64,000 nucleotides of DNA from Gammaproteobacteria bacterium (lineage in GTDB: Bacteria; Pseudomonadota; Gammaproteobacteria; SZUA-229), in contig JADGFA010000001.1 in NCBI GenBank assembly GCA_016744065.1, positions 62,001 to 126,000 on the forward strand, in the 5' to 3' direction. Position 1 is the stretch's first letter. Each line of letters begins with the position of its first letter. Both the position numbers and the translations under genes were made by a program. Positions 53,928-63,644 of the stretch are shown here, one piece after another. Below the pieces are notes generated by a model. The model was given only the letters and a program-made list of their open reading frames with translations. It searched no databases and was not told the origin of the DNA.

Positions 53928-55178
53928 ATGGAATTATTGCAGCAAACTGATATAAAAGCGCCTGTTAGCGCACAGAAAACACCTGATAATCAAGTGAAAT
54001 CAAGGGATGCTGATGGGGTGGAATCAGGGGGGGATAACGCGTTTAAAGATCAGTTAAATGAGCAAATTGACCAGGTTAAAGCTCAGGCTGAGAATCATAA
54101 TTCTGAGAATAATCAAGAAGATAACCTGGTAACTACTGAGTCTACCCAGGGGGAGGTTGAAGCTGCTGAAGCCACACCTGATGAACATGTGAGCGCGCTT
54201 GAAAATGAATCGACAAGTGCAAATTCGTTAAATGTTTTAAACGGGCAATATGGTGAAATTACCAATCCGTTAATTGCCTCTTTATTGCCGGAAACGGGCA
54301 GTACTTTGCCGCCTTCAAAAGTTTCCTCACAGGGGTATAGTCCAGCTCAGGCAGTCGTTACAGCGGGGCAATCTACAGTAGATGTAGAAATGGCTCAAAA
54401 ATATATAAATGACCGTCTCAATGAAACATCGCTTACATCTGCTAATCAAAAAATGCCAACGGTAAGTTCAGAAGTGGCACTATCTAAAACACCTGATATT
54501 CCTTCTAATTTAACGGCCATTTTATCTGAAAAAGCAAACATACAGGATGCTCGTTATACAAAAGTTGTAAGTGAAATGCCGACAACAGATGTCATAACGC
54601 AAACAACCCGAATGCAGCAGGTACCGCTAACAACAGCATTATCAAGTAGTTTAATTTCTGCGCAAAATATTTCAACAGGCCCTGTTATAGAATCCAGCAA
54701 TGCATTAAATCATGTAACACCGCTAAATAATTCATTAACATTGTCTATAACATCTAATATACAAAATGCAGACTGGTCACAACAAATGACACAACAGGTT
54801 GCGTACATGGTTAAAGGTGGTTTTCAGCAGGCTGAAATAAAATTGAATCCAGCTAATCTGGGGCCTATGGAAATTAAGTTATCCATGAGTGATGATAATG
54901 CGAATATTAATTTTGTGACGCAACATGTGCAGGTACGTGATGCTCTGGATGCGGCTTTACCAAGATTAAAAGAAATGCTTGAACAACAGGGTCTGAACTT
55001 ATCTGATGTGAATGTATCCACCCAGTCAGAGCAACAACAGGCCAATGCAGAATCGCAGCAGGATGATCATGCTGATGGCTCTTTGGCTTCAAAAAGTAAC
55101 CAGTCAGATCTGGATTCTCAAGGTGAGGTGCTAACGACTAATATGGATGTTAGTTCAGGTGTGAGTATATTTGCATAA
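53928..55178 (+). CDS. fliK: Flagellar hook-length control protein FliK
   Basis: A molecular ruler and export-specificity switch. There are 416 residues. The N-terminal ~270 are polar, Ser/Thr/Gln/Asn-rich and disordered. The conserved C-terminal domain (about 282-364) contains QQAEIKLNPANLGPMEIKLS and VRDALDAALPRLKEMLEQQGL. A Gln/Asp/Ser tail follows. In most relatives fliL-fliM would come next; here the flagellar run stops at this gene. Confidence 0.95.
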   Translation: MELLQQTDIKAPVSAQKTPDNQVKSRDADGVESGGDNAFKDQLNEQIDQVKAQAENHNSENNQEDNLVTTESTQGEVEAAEATPDEHVSALENESTSANSLNVLNGQYGEITNPLIASLLPETGSTLPPSKVSSQGYSPAQAVVTAGQSTVDVEMAQKYINDRLNETSLTSANQKMPTVSSEVALSKTPDIPSNLTAILSEKANIQDARYTKVVSEMPTTDVITQTTRMQQVPLTTALSSSLISAQNISTGPVIESSNALNHVTPLNNSLTLSITSNIQNADWSQQMTQQVAYMVKGGFQQAEIKLNPANLGPMEIKLSMSDDNANINFVTQHVQVRDALDAALPRLKEMLEQQGLNLSDVNVSTQSEQQQANAESQQDDHADGSLASKSNQSDLDSQGEVLTTNMDVSSGVSIFA

Positions 55179-55261
55179 TATTCCAGCTGGCGGGTAGAAC
55201 TGTAAGCAGGGGTATAAACTATTGAAAAAATGTATTGGTTTTTAATAAGGTTTAATGCCTG

Positions 55262-57715
55262 TTAAACGTCTGTAAGTAAATTAACAACAGTGTGAAGTAA
55301 TTTAGCAGAATCAACTGGTTTTTGTAATAAAGCTTTTATATTTAAATCTTCAGCTTTTTCATTGTCTAATAAGCTGCTATGTCCAGTACAGATTATAATA
55401 GGCAGCTGGGGATTTATTTCAAGCATCTGGCTGGCTAAAATATCACCTGTAATAACAGGCATAGTCTGATCGCTGACAATTAAGTCATAATTGTCAGGGG
55501 TGTTTTTAAATGATTCCAGTGCCTCAACAGAATCACAAAAAACAGTGGTTTTAAAGCCCGCACCTTTAAATAGTTCTCCCATATAAGATGCAACACTGTT
55601 TTCATCATCAACAATCATTATATGCTTTTTTTGAATTTTTGAAAAATCAATATCATCTTTTTTCTGTTGTTTATCGGTAGAAGATTCTTTGGCTATTTCA
55701 AAAAGTAGCTTTATACAGGTTCCAGGTGTTTTCGTGTCGTTACCTAAGTGACTATCTGAAATGATGATGTGTCCCTGTGCTTTATGGGTAATCATATTTA
55801 TAAATGGCAAGCCTGTATTTGTACTCCCTCTATTATCAGAAAAAATTTTATGAATTTTTTCTTCATTAATGCCCGGGCCATTATCATGAATAGAAAGAGC
55901 TACATATGATCCATTAATGTTAGTGTTACAGGCGCTGCAAGATGTGTTATGTATATCTTCTATTGAGAGGTTTATTTCAATTTTTCCTTTTCCATTTAGA
56001 GCATTGCGTGAGTTAGTTAGTATGTGCATAATCATTTGATTAAACTTTGGTGCATTAATTTTAACAGCAGGCAGGTTGTCGTTAATATTTAGTTGCATAT
56101 CCATTGATGAGGGCAGTGCTGTGCGTAACATTTGCAGTGTGCCCTTTAATAAAGAAGGTAATAAAATTGCCTGATTAGGTGTGTCGTCCTGTAAGTTAAT
56201 ACTTTGTAACTGGGCGATAATGTTTTTTGCTTTAATTCCGGAATTTTGTATTTGCGTTAAATAATTATGCAATTTTGTGTCACTACTATCGAGTATTTCA
56301 AAGGCTAACTCAGAAAATCCTAAAATACTAGCGAGTATATTGTTGAAGTCATGTGCAATGCCACCAGCTAGCATACCAATAGCTTCAACTTTTTGTGCCT
56401 GATGTAATTGTTTTTCAAGATGTTTTTGTTCTTTTTCATGCTTTAATAACTCAGTAATATCTTCGCCTGCTGATAGAACAGCATCTATACCGCCCTGTTT
56501 GTTTAATAGTAATGAGTTTTTCCATCTGATGTATCGAGTTTTATTATGTTTGTTAATAATGGGCGTTACATTCCCATGTGCCCCCATGTCACTGTCAGGT
56601 ACTTTTTCTTTATTAATTATTTTTTTAAAAGTTTTACTTGCTTTATCTTTAAGTATTTCTGGTATGAATGTGTTAATGAAGTTCATACCAGCAAGATCTT
56701 CCTGTGAAAACCCAAGAATTGAGGCGGCGTACCGATTAGCAAGTAAAATTTTTCCTTCTATGTTCAGTACAATAAATACAACTTTTGCAACATCCAGGTA
56801 GTTTCTGGATAGTTCCTGTTCATGCCTGAGCGCCTGTTCCATGTTTTGCCGATTAATTGCTTCAGCGAGTATATTACAGACTGATTGCAAGAAATGAACT
56901 TCATCAATGTTAAAATTTTTTGGAGTGTTTGAAAGTAGAGTGAAAATACCAAATGGGTGTTTTTTATCACCAATTAAGATACAGGTAGCCGAACAGGCTT
57001 TTTCCTGTAAATATTCGTCAGGTATAATAAAGCGAGTTTCATTTTTTAGAGATTCGCAAATAACAGGTCGCTCACTATTCAGTGTGTACTCTAAAAAATT
57101 ATTTTCTATGATATCTATTATGGTTTTTTCAGGCTCTAAATGAGTAGTGTTGTAGCATGTGCGTACAAGTGCCTGTTTTCCATTTTCTGATATTTCCTGA
57201 ATGAAACCAATGTTTATATTTAAAGATCCGCAAACAACCGATAAAGTCTGTTCAAGTAAGTCATGTATAGGGATATTGTTGAGTGATATCTGGCCAAGAA
57301 TGGCAATGAGCCCTTGCCGGTGTGCTCTTTGTTTTAAGTTGTCGATAAGCTTTTTTCGAGGGCTTATATCTATGAAACTGCCAATGTAACGATTTTTATG
57401 TACACTGGAAATAACGGGTTTTATAGTTGTGTCTAACCAGATCAGATTTTTAGTTTTGTGATTAAGTTGTAGTTCTCCTTTCCATGTTTCATTTTTTTCC
57501 AGAGTTCTGATAAGAAAATCATATATGTTGTTTGATTGTTCCTGATGTTTTATCTGTAAAAGGCCTGTTCCATTAAGCTCGTTTTCAGTATAACCAGTTA
57601 AAGTATTAAAATTATTGTTTGAATAAATGACTTTAAAGTTTTCATCAAGTATACAAATAGTTGAGCAGTTGTATATCTGCTCTAAAAGATCTATGTCAAG
57701 CTTGTTTTCTTGCAT
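55262..57715 (-). CDS. Hybrid sensor histidine kinase (PAS-GAF-PAS-HK-receiver), degenerate ATP lid
   Basis: A cytoplasmic kinase of 817 residues. Domains in order: PAS (about 12-120), GAF (about 145-290), PAS (about 300-425), HisKA with His455 (GGIAHDFNN), HATPase (about 530-675) and receiver (about 698-815; phosphoacceptor D749 in VSDQTM, Lys in LLQKPV). The HATPase has the N-box-like HILTNSRNAL and DNGPG (611-615), but the F box and G2 box are altered: GSTNTGLP (630-637) replaces the usual GTGLGL, and SCSAC (592-596) sits in an insertion before DNGPG. ATP binding may be changed. The lone receiver (57725) is 9 bases upstream, so they form an operon and probably a phosphorelay. Input and output are unknown. 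Confidence 0.88.
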   Translation of the reverse strand: MQENKLDIDLLEQIYNCSTICILDENFKVIYSNNNFNTLTGYTENELNGTGLLQIKHQEQSNNIYDFLIRTLEKNETWKGELQLNHKTKNLIWLDTTIKPVISSVHKNRYIGSFIDISPRKKLIDNLKQRAHRQGLIAILGQISLNNIPIHDLLEQTLSVVCGSLNINIGFIQEISENGKQALVRTCYNTTHLEPEKTIIDIIENNFLEYTLNSERPVICESLKNETRFIIPDEYLQEKACSATCILIGDKKHPFGIFTLLSNTPKNFNIDEVHFLQSVCNILAEAINRQNMEQALRHEQELSRNYLDVAKVVFIVLNIEGKILLANRYAASILGFSQEDLAGMNFINTFIPEILKDKASKTFKKIINKEKVPDSDMGAHGNVTPIINKHNKTRYIRWKNSLLLNKQGGIDAVLSAGEDITELLKHEKEQKHLEKQLHQAQKVEAIGMLAGGIAHDFNNILASILGFSELAFEILDSSDTKLHNYLTQIQNSGIKAKNIIAQLQSINLQDDTPNQAILLPSLLKGTLQMLRTALPSSMDMQLNINDNLPAVKINAPKFNQMIMHILTNSRNALNGKGKIEINLSIEDIHNTSCSACNTNINGSYVALSIHDNGPGINEEKIHKIFSDNRGSTNTGLPFINMITHKAQGHIIISDSHLGNDTKTPGTCIKLLFEIAKESSTDKQQKKDDIDFSKIQKKHIMIVDDENSVASYMGELFKGAGFKTTVFCDSVEALESFKNTPDNYDLIVSDQTMPVITGDILASQMLEINPQLPIIICTGHSSLLDNEKAEDLNIKALLQKPVDSAKLLHTVVNLLTDV

Positions 57716-57724
57716 TATGTGAAA

Positions 57725-58099
57725 TTAATGTTTGGTTTCAAGTATTGTATTAATGCTTGATCTAAGTTCAGTTACTGTGAATGGTTTTTTGAGTGTGTCC
57801 TCTGCACCAACTAATTTTGCAATGGGCAGGTAATCAAAACGACCTGTAATACCACCGCCTCCTGATATAGCAAGTATTTTTATGTCTGGATGTATTTTTT
57901 TGAATTCCATAATCATATCAATTCCATTTTTTTTAGGCATAACAAGGTCTGCTATTAGTAGGTCAATAGTGTTGTTGTTTGATATTTCTTCAGCACAGGC
58001 GACAGTTTCAGAGGTAAAGATCTGGTGTGAATCTGTCAAGGCCTGTTCGATAAAAATCAAAATTGATTTGTCATCATCTACCACTAAAATATTGCTCAT
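57725..58099 (-). CDS. Stand-alone response-regulator receiver
   Basis: A 124-residue CheY-like receiver without an output domain. The acidic pocket (VVDDDKS), phosphoacceptor D51 (IADLVMPKKNG) and Lys (LKKPF) are all present. An unusual Gly-run (AISGGGGITGRFDYLPIAK) occupies the position of the conserved Ser/Thr loop. It is the first gene of the pair with the hybrid kinase; it may pass phosphate or act on the motor or another partner. It lies between the kinase gene and a chemoreceptor gene. Confidence 0.92.
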   Translation of the reverse strand: MSNILVVDDDKSILIFIEQALTDSHQIFTSETVACAEEISNNNTIDLLIADLVMPKKNGIDMIMEFKKIHPDIKILAISGGGGITGRFDYLPIAKLVGAEDTLKKPFTVTELRSSINTILETKH

Positions 58100-58210
58100 G
58101 TATAGTTCCAGATTAAGCGGCTATAAAAAATATTTATGGGCCTAATTTTTGAATAAGTAGGCGAGTAGGTTAAACTGATTTAGATTATTTGTCTGAATCG
58201 ACATACAAAT

Positions 58211-59404
58211 CTAGAATAATTCGACCTCGCCACCATCATTCATTGATTGCTGCTGTATAGGGCTATTGTTTGTTTCTTCTAACTCTGCCTTCGATAAAAT
58301 ATCCTGTATAGCCGGAATAAGTTTCAGGTTGTTGGGTGTGATTTCAGAGAGATTATTAAGTGATTCTGAAATAACCTCATTTGCATTACATAAAGTGCTA
58401 AGGCGATTTAGTCGTTTATTTATATGATCGGTTAGTTGTGTAATCATATCTTCAAACTGCAAAGACTGGATGGCATTACCGACATGTTTGTTCAATAATT
58501 CAGATACATCAGAAATAGCTGAGAGCTGACGGGCGGTATCTTCATTTCTGGATTCTATTTCACCCATTAGTTCATTGAAATGGTCTTTATTGTTCATGGT
58601 CATATTCATATCAGAGGAAGCCATTTTTCCCACCTGATTATTTGCTATTTCAATCGTGGTTACGGTGCTACCAAACTGAGTTCGTATTTGATCACTGAAA
58701 CTTTGGCTGCGTTGTGATAGTGATCGCACTTCATCGGCGACTACAGCAAAACCACGCCCCTGCTCACCAGCACGGGCGGCTTCAATAGCTGCATTGAGTG
58801 CTAATAAATTAGTTTGTGAACTAATTGAATCCATTTCATCTAGTAATTTAAGCACCTGATTATAGTCGTCTTTAATCAGGTTTAATGATTTAACCAGCTC
58901 CATGCTTTGAGCACTCATCTGAGTAATATTATCCATCATTTGCTTTAAAGAATCAGCGGCTTCTACGGCTATACTTTTTATAGAGTGGTGCTCATCAGAA
59001 TTATTTGATGTTTCTTCTACCAGAGCATAAACCATATTTTTCTGTTGTGATGACTCATTTTCAAGGCCGTGAAAACTGGCCACCAGTCCACATATGGCTC
59101 CGTGTAAGAGGCTTTGAATCTGTGTGTTTTCATCCTGTAATGTGGTGATTTCTTCACGTGTTGCCTGATGAAGTTTATTGAAAAGAGAATTAAGTTGTTG
59201 TATTTGAGAGCTATTCTGGTTATCGGCTTCTGCTGTCTGTTTAGTTAAAGTGCCTCCCGTAGTTTGTTTAATAGCAATGGCACTGGTTATTATCAAACTG
59301 ATAAATAAGATATAAATTAGCCATTTTTCTGGGTAAACACTAAAAATAGTAATGCAAAATAAAGAAATTATTATATTAATAAAGTGGTATTTGGTGTTAC
59401 TCAT
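58211..59404 (-). CDS. Chemoreceptor with short N-terminal membrane hairpin
   Basis: A methyl-accepting-type protein of 397 residues. Two adjacent transmembrane helices (about 7-23 and 28-46) leave no real periplasmic domain, and a cytoplasmic coiled coil follows. The signalling tip is at about 192-235 ([20 protein letters not shown] followed by [19 protein letters not shown]). The C-terminal [20 protein letters not shown] segment is shared with a subset of such receptors. It has no recognised sensor domain, so it may detect internal cues or membrane state. A weak sigma-28-like element is possible upstream. Confidence 0.9.
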   Translation of the reverse strand: MSNTKYHFINIIISLFCITIFSVYPEKWLIYILFISLIITSAIAIKQTTGGTLTKQTAEADNQNSSQIQQLNSLFNKLHQATREEITTLQDENTQIQSLLHGAICGLVASFHGLENESSQQKNMVYALVEETSNNSDEHHSIKSIAVEAADSLKQMMDNITQMSAQSMELVKSLNLIKDDYNQVLKLLDEMDSISSQTNLLALNAAIEAARAGEQGRGFAVVADEVRSLSQRSQSFSDQIRTQFGSTVTTIEIANNQVGKMASSDMNMTMNNKDHFNELMGEIESRNEDTARQLSAISDVSELLNKHVGNAIQSLQFEDMITQLTDHINKRLNRLSTLCNANEVISESLNNLSEITPNNLKLIPAIQDILSKAELEETNNSPIQQQSMNDGGEVELF

Positions 59405-59924
59405 AGTTAATTTTCAGTTCCATCAAGCCTAAATTTAATCATTATATTTACATTAGACAACAGTAACGTTATCAGGTGTTTTATGTTGAAGTTTAATACC
59501 ATGGCGAAATCCTGTGGCCACTATTGATTCCATTCAATGATTTTTAGCTTATATCTAAATACCGGAAACCCAATAAGAGTAATTTGTTTTTGCTTAAGCC
59601 TGAACAGAGTCTAGTCATAAGTTGTGAATTTGCAAGTTTATATAATAGGTAGTTAATTAAGGCATGCCAGGAATGATCTTATAGTTAATTCAGCCAGATA
59701 ATGGAAAAAACCTGTACCTGCCTGTATCTATAAAAACATAAATTCAAGATGTGATCTGGTTTCCCCTGATGTACCTGAAATCATTTTTATTTTAATTAAT
59801 TGGTAGAAGTCTGGAACATAGTCTATACATATATCATTGGTAAAATTTACAAGATTTAATGATGAAAATATAGCTACCTGATATCGTATATTTATTAAGC
59901 GGGTAACTGGGGGAATATAACAAA
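59405..59924. other. 520-base gap between chemoreceptor and cheY
   Basis: No gene, tRNA or strong promoter was recognised. It contains short palindromes (TTAATTAA, GGCATGCC), two direct copies of TAGTTAATT near 59650 and 59682, and no T-tailed hairpin. The divergent genes on its flanks mean it must carry promoters for both; neither a sigma-54 site nor a good sigma-28 site was found. Confidence 0.6.
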
Positions 59925-60287
59925 ATGGCAACAATTTTAGCGGTTGATGATTCGGCGTCGATGAGACAGATGGTGACATTTACACTTAAAGGTGCAGGTT
60001 ATCAGGTTACTGAAGCAGCAGATGGCCAGGAAGCACTGACTAAAGCAAAATCACAGCAGTTCGATTTAATTATTACTGATGTAAATATGCCGGTGATGGA
60101 TGGTATTACCTTTATCAGAAATTTGCGTGGTGAAGCTAATTATAAGTTTATTCCCATGTTGATGCTGACAACTGAGTCAGGTATGGATAAAAAACAGGAG
60201 GGTAAGGCGGCTGGTGCTACGGGCTGGATCGTTAAGCCATTTAATCCAGATCAATTATTAAATACAGTTAAAAAAGTACTGGGTTAA
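59925..60287 (+). CDS. cheY: Chemotaxis response regulator CheY
   Basis: A single-domain receiver that carries the signal from CheA to the flagellar switch. There are 120 residues: VDDSASMRQ, phosphoacceptor D52 (ITDVNMPVMDG), Thr in MLTTESG, and Lys in IVKPFNP. GGGGGAA precedes the ATG. It is the first gene of cheY-cheA-cheW-parA. Confidence 0.95.
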   Translation: MATILAVDDSASMRQMVTFTLKGAGYQVTEAADGQEALTKAKSQQFDLIITDVNMPVMDGITFIRNLRGEANYKFIPMLMLTTESGMDKKQEGKAAGATGWIVKPFNPDQLLNTVKKVLG

Positions 60288-60307
60288 AACACAGGCAGGA
60301 GCACAAA

Positions 60308-62341
60308 ATGTCAATTGATCTAGAACAGTTTCACGAAACCTTTTATGAAGAAAGCTTTGAAGGCCTGGATATTATGGAGTCGGGTTTATTAGAGCTGGAG
60401 CAGGGTGAAGTTGATCTGGAAAATATAAATACTATCTTTCGCTCGGCTCACTCTATAAAAGGTGGCAGTGGTACTTTCGGTTTTACTGCGGTTGCTGAAT
60501 TTACCCATGATATGGAAACGCTGCTTGATCAGATGCGCAATGGAGAGCGTAGTGTTTCAGTGCCTGTGGTAAATACCCTGTTATCCAGTGTTGATGTTTT
60601 ACGAAATATGCTTAATGCCATCAGAGATGGTTCTGAAATTGATGCCGATAATGTAGCAGAAATGACATCTGCAATTAAAAGTATCCTGGGTGAAGAGGAT
60701 AATGCTCCTGTGTCATCTGAGGTAGAAAAATCAGAGCTTGTAGCAAAAGGCTGGATTGTTCATTTTACACCTCATTTAGATATTATGAAAACAGGCAATG
60801 ATACGGTACGTCTGTTACGAGAATTGAATTCCCTGGCTGAATCAGCTGAGGTGGTCGTAGATAATAGTTCGCTTCCCCCTTTAAGTGAGCTTGATCCTGA
60901 AGATTGCCATCAATCATGGTGTATCAACTTAACAGGTAACGATGTTAATGAGGAGAGTATTCGTGAGGTTTTTGCCTGGGTTGATGATGAATGTGACTTA
61001 AAAATTGAGCCTCTTGTAGATGAAAATAGTTATGCCGGCCCCGAGCGTCGTGATGTTGAAGATACTGATCGTCGTACAAAAGTTCCGGAAAGGCGTGCAA
61101 CCGAAAGAAGGACAGGTAAAACAACAGAGTCGTCCTCTATTCGGGTTAATATCAGTAAGGTTGATGAACTGATTAATATGGTAGGTGAGCTGGTAATAAC
61201 TCAGTCTATGTTAAGTCGTTTTGGTGAGCTTGATGAGTTTAATGATAATACCTTAGATCGTTTGAAAGACGGGCTGGCACAACTGGAAGGTCACACCCGT
61301 GAATTGCAGGAAAGTGTTATGCGTATTCGTATGATGCCCATCAGTTTTGCATTTCAGCGTTTTCCACGTCTGGTACATGACCTTAGTGCAACTTTTGATA
61401 AAAAAATAGAATTAATAGTAACCGGTGAAACAACTGAGTTAGATAAAACAGTGCTTGAAAAAATTGGTGACCCCTTGGTTCACCTGGTGCGAAACTCTCT
61501 TGATCATGGTATTGAATCGCCTGCGGATAGAGTGAAGGCCGGTAAATCTGAAACTGGGGTGATTGAACTCAGTGCGTTCCATCAGGGTGGCAATATTATT
61601 ATTCAGATTAAAGATGATGGTGCTGGATTAAATACACAGAAAATTCTTTCAAAAGCTAAAGAAAAAGGTCTGGTTGCCAGTGATGAGCGTCTTATGGATG
61701 AAAGTATTCATGATTTAATTTTTCGTCCCGGATTTTCCACTGCTGATGTTGTAAGTGATGTTTCTGGGCGTGGTGTAGGCATGGATGTCGTACGACGAAA
61801 TATTCGTGAGCTAGGTGGTGCAGTTGAGGTTAAATCGACACCGGGCAAAGGCTCTGTCTTTACTATTCGTTTACCACTTACGCTGGCAATACTTGATGGT
61901 CAGTTAGTGGGTATAGGGGAGGAAACCTATATCTTACCTGTTATCTCTATTATTGAATCATTGCAGGTGAAAACAGAAAATATTAATGCTGTAGCAGGAA
62001 ATGCTGAAGTTTATCGCTTACGTGACGAATACATACCTATAGTGCGTTTATATCAGGTATTTGGAATTAAGCCAATTTCAACTGATCTGGAAAGCGGGTT
62101 ACTGGTGGTCGTGGAGGCCGAAGGCAAAAAAATTGCCATATATGTTGATGATTTGCTTGGTCAGCAACAGGTAGTAATAAAAAGCCTGGAAACTAATTTT
62201 AGAAAAATAGAAGGTTTATCTGGAGCCACAATACTGGGTGATGGCACTGTCGCACTTATTATTGATATTGCTGGTTTGATAGATTTATACCAGAAAGATA
62301 TGGCAAGTATTGTCGTTCCAATAAAAGGTGCAGCGGCATAG
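60308..62341 (+). CDS. cheA: Chemotaxis histidine kinase CheA
   Basis: The central kinase of the chemosensory array. There are 677 residues. The P1 domain has the phosphorylated His48 (FRSAHSIKGGSGTFG). A P2-like region is at about 140-245 (KGWIVHFTPH onward). Next is a charged linker rich in Arg/Asp/Thr (about 250-280), the P3 dimerisation domain, the P4 ATPase with HLVRNSLDHGIE, DDGAGL and GRGVGMDVV, and the P5 CheW-like domain (about 535-665). It has no fused receiver. Confidence 0.97.
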   Translation: MSIDLEQFHETFYEESFEGLDIMESGLLELEQGEVDLENINTIFRSAHSIKGGSGTFGFTAVAEFTHDMETLLDQMRNGERSVSVPVVNTLLSSVDVLRNMLNAIRDGSEIDADNVAEMTSAIKSILGEEDNAPVSSEVEKSELVAKGWIVHFTPHLDIMKTGNDTVRLLRELNSLAESAEVVVDNSSLPPLSELDPEDCHQSWCINLTGNDVNEESIREVFAWVDDECDLKIEPLVDENSYAGPERRDVEDTDRRTKVPERRATERRTGKTTESSSIRVNISKVDELINMVGELVITQSMLSRFGELDEFNDNTLDRLKDGLAQLEGHTRELQESVMRIRMMPISFAFQRFPRLVHDLSATFDKKIELIVTGETTELDKTVLEKIGDPLVHLVRNSLDHGIESPADRVKAGKSETGVIELSAFHQGGNIIIQIKDDGAGLNTQKILSKAKEKGLVASDERLMDESIHDLIFRPGFSTADVVSDVSGRGVGMDVVRRNIRELGGAVEVKSTPGKGSVFTIRLPLTLAILDGQLVGIGEETYILPVISIIESLQVKTENINAVAGNAEVYRLRDEYIPIVRLYQVFGIKPISTDLESGLLVVVEAEGKKIAIYVDDLLGQQQVVIKSLETNFRKIEGLSGATILGDGTVALIIDIAGLIDLYQKDMASIVVPIKGAAA

Positions 62342-62359
62342 CTGCGTTAGGAGAAAAGT

Positions 62360-62872
62360 ATGTCGGAAACAGCAGATGATCTAAATAGTGATGCACCAGT
62401 AAAAGAATTTAAAGAGCTGTTAACTTTTTTTCTGGCAGGAGAAGAATATGGTGTTGATATTCTCCGTGTACAGGAAATAAAAGGCTGGGATTCCGTTACC
62501 AACATCCCAAATACACCTGAATATATTCGTGGTGTAATCAATATACGTGGTGCCATTGTACCTATTATTGATATGCGATTACGTTTTATGCTGGAAAAGA
62601 AAGAATATGATGCAACAACCGTAGTAATTATATTGAATGTGGTTAATAAAGGAAGTACCGATAGAGTAATGGGTGTTGTGGTAGATGCTGTATCAGATGT
62701 ATATAACGTGCCAGTTAATGATGTTAAAGCATCACCTGATTTTGGCACAGCGGTAGATACTGAATTTGTTACTGGGCTTGCGACCATTGATGAAAAAATG
62801 ATTATTGTACTGGATATAGATCATATGTTGAATGCGGCTGAACTCGCTGTTGTAGATCAGATGTCGGAATAA
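62360..62872 (+). CDS. cheW: Chemotaxis coupling protein CheW
   Basis: The scaffold between receptors and CheA, 170 residues. Typical motifs are FFLAGEEYGVDILRVQEIKGWDSVTNIPN-like order, IRGVINIRGAIVPIIDMR, and DIDHMLNAAEL at the end. AGGAGAA lies before the ATG. It is 18 bases after cheA. Confidence 0.97.
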   Translation: MSETADDLNSDAPVKEFKELLTFFLAGEEYGVDILRVQEIKGWDSVTNIPNTPEYIRGVINIRGAIVPIIDMRLRFMLEKKEYDATTVVIILNVVNKGSTDRVMGVVVDAVSDVYNVPVNDVKASPDFGTAVDTEFVTGLATIDEKMIIVLDIDHMLNAAELAVVDQMSE

Positions 62873-62888
62873 AAGGAAATATTTCAGG

Positions 62889-63644
62889 ATGACCAGAAAG
62901 GTTGCTGTTATTAATCAGAAAGGAGGTGTGGGTAAAACAACCACAACAGCGAATCTGGGCTATATGCTTGCACAACAGGGTTATAAAGTAACATTAATAG
63001 ATCTGGATCCCCAGGGTAGTTTAACGATTAGTCTGGGTGTTAACTGGCAGGAAAAACGGGGTATAGAAGACTTATTATTGCATGATGATATTTTAGAAAA
63101 TGTAATTATTGAAAGTAGGAAAAATTTACGTCTAATTCCCTGCGGTAATAACCTGGGACAGGCGGAGCACATTGATAAAAAATCTTCATCAGTGATTGCG
63201 AAAAAGTTAAAAGATGTAATGGGTCAGTTGGATGATGATTACGTATTAATTGATTGCCCACCTTCATCAGGGCTTTTAATTATATGTGCGCTTTATGCCA
63301 TAGATGAGGTGTTAATACCCATATCAAGTGACTATTTAACCTTGCATGGTTTGTCGCATTTATTGGGTACATTAAAAGGCTTTGAAGAGCGCCTCAAACA
63401 TGAAATTAAAAAATGGTTTGTGGTCACGAGATTTCATCCGAGGAGGCGATTGTCTCAGGATGTAAAAGAAAAATTGATTTCTTATTTTCCGGACAGAGTT
63501 TTAAAAACATCTATTCGTGAAAGTACGGCACTGGCGGAAAGCCCAAGTTTTGGTTTAACCGTTGAAGAGCACCAGAAAGGGGGTAATGGTTCAACTGATT
63601 ACCGTGATCTGGCTGAAGATTTTTGTATAGGAAGGACTTGTTAA
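62889..63644 (+). CDS. ParA/MinD-family ATPase of the chemotaxis operon
   Basis: A deviant Walker A ATPase of 251 residues (KGGVGKTT at 11-18), with DLDPQGS and DCPPSSG for nucleotide and Mg binding. ParA homologues in chemotaxis operons (the ParC type) place chemosensory arrays at the cell pole or partition them. This is the likeliest role, given the position 16 bases after cheW and the polar-type flagellar regulators in the window. No parB-like gene is present, which argues against plasmid or chromosome partition. Its stop overlaps the next start (TAATG). Confidence 0.9.
   Translation: MTRKVAVINQKGGVGKTTTTANLGYMLAQQGYKVTLIDLDPQGSLTISLGVNWQEKRGIEDLLLHDDILENVIIESRKNLRLIPCGNNLGQAEHIDKKSSSVIAKKLKDVMGQLDDDYVLIDCPPSSGLLIICALYAIDEVLIPISSDYLTLHGLSHLLGTLKGFEERLKHEIKKWFVVTRFHPRRRLSQDVKEKLISYFPDRVLKTSIRESTALAESPSFGLTVEEHQKGGNGSTDYRDLAEDFCIGRTC

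Noticed and set aside
59840-59924. Sigma-28 promoter of cheY
   Set aside because: TAAA at 59840-59843 is followed at 15 bases by a segment with too few matches to GCCGATAA; other alignments also fail.
62889-63644. ParA as a plasmid or chromosome partition gene
   Set aside because: No parB or parS-like sequence is present, and it sits in a chemotaxis operon.
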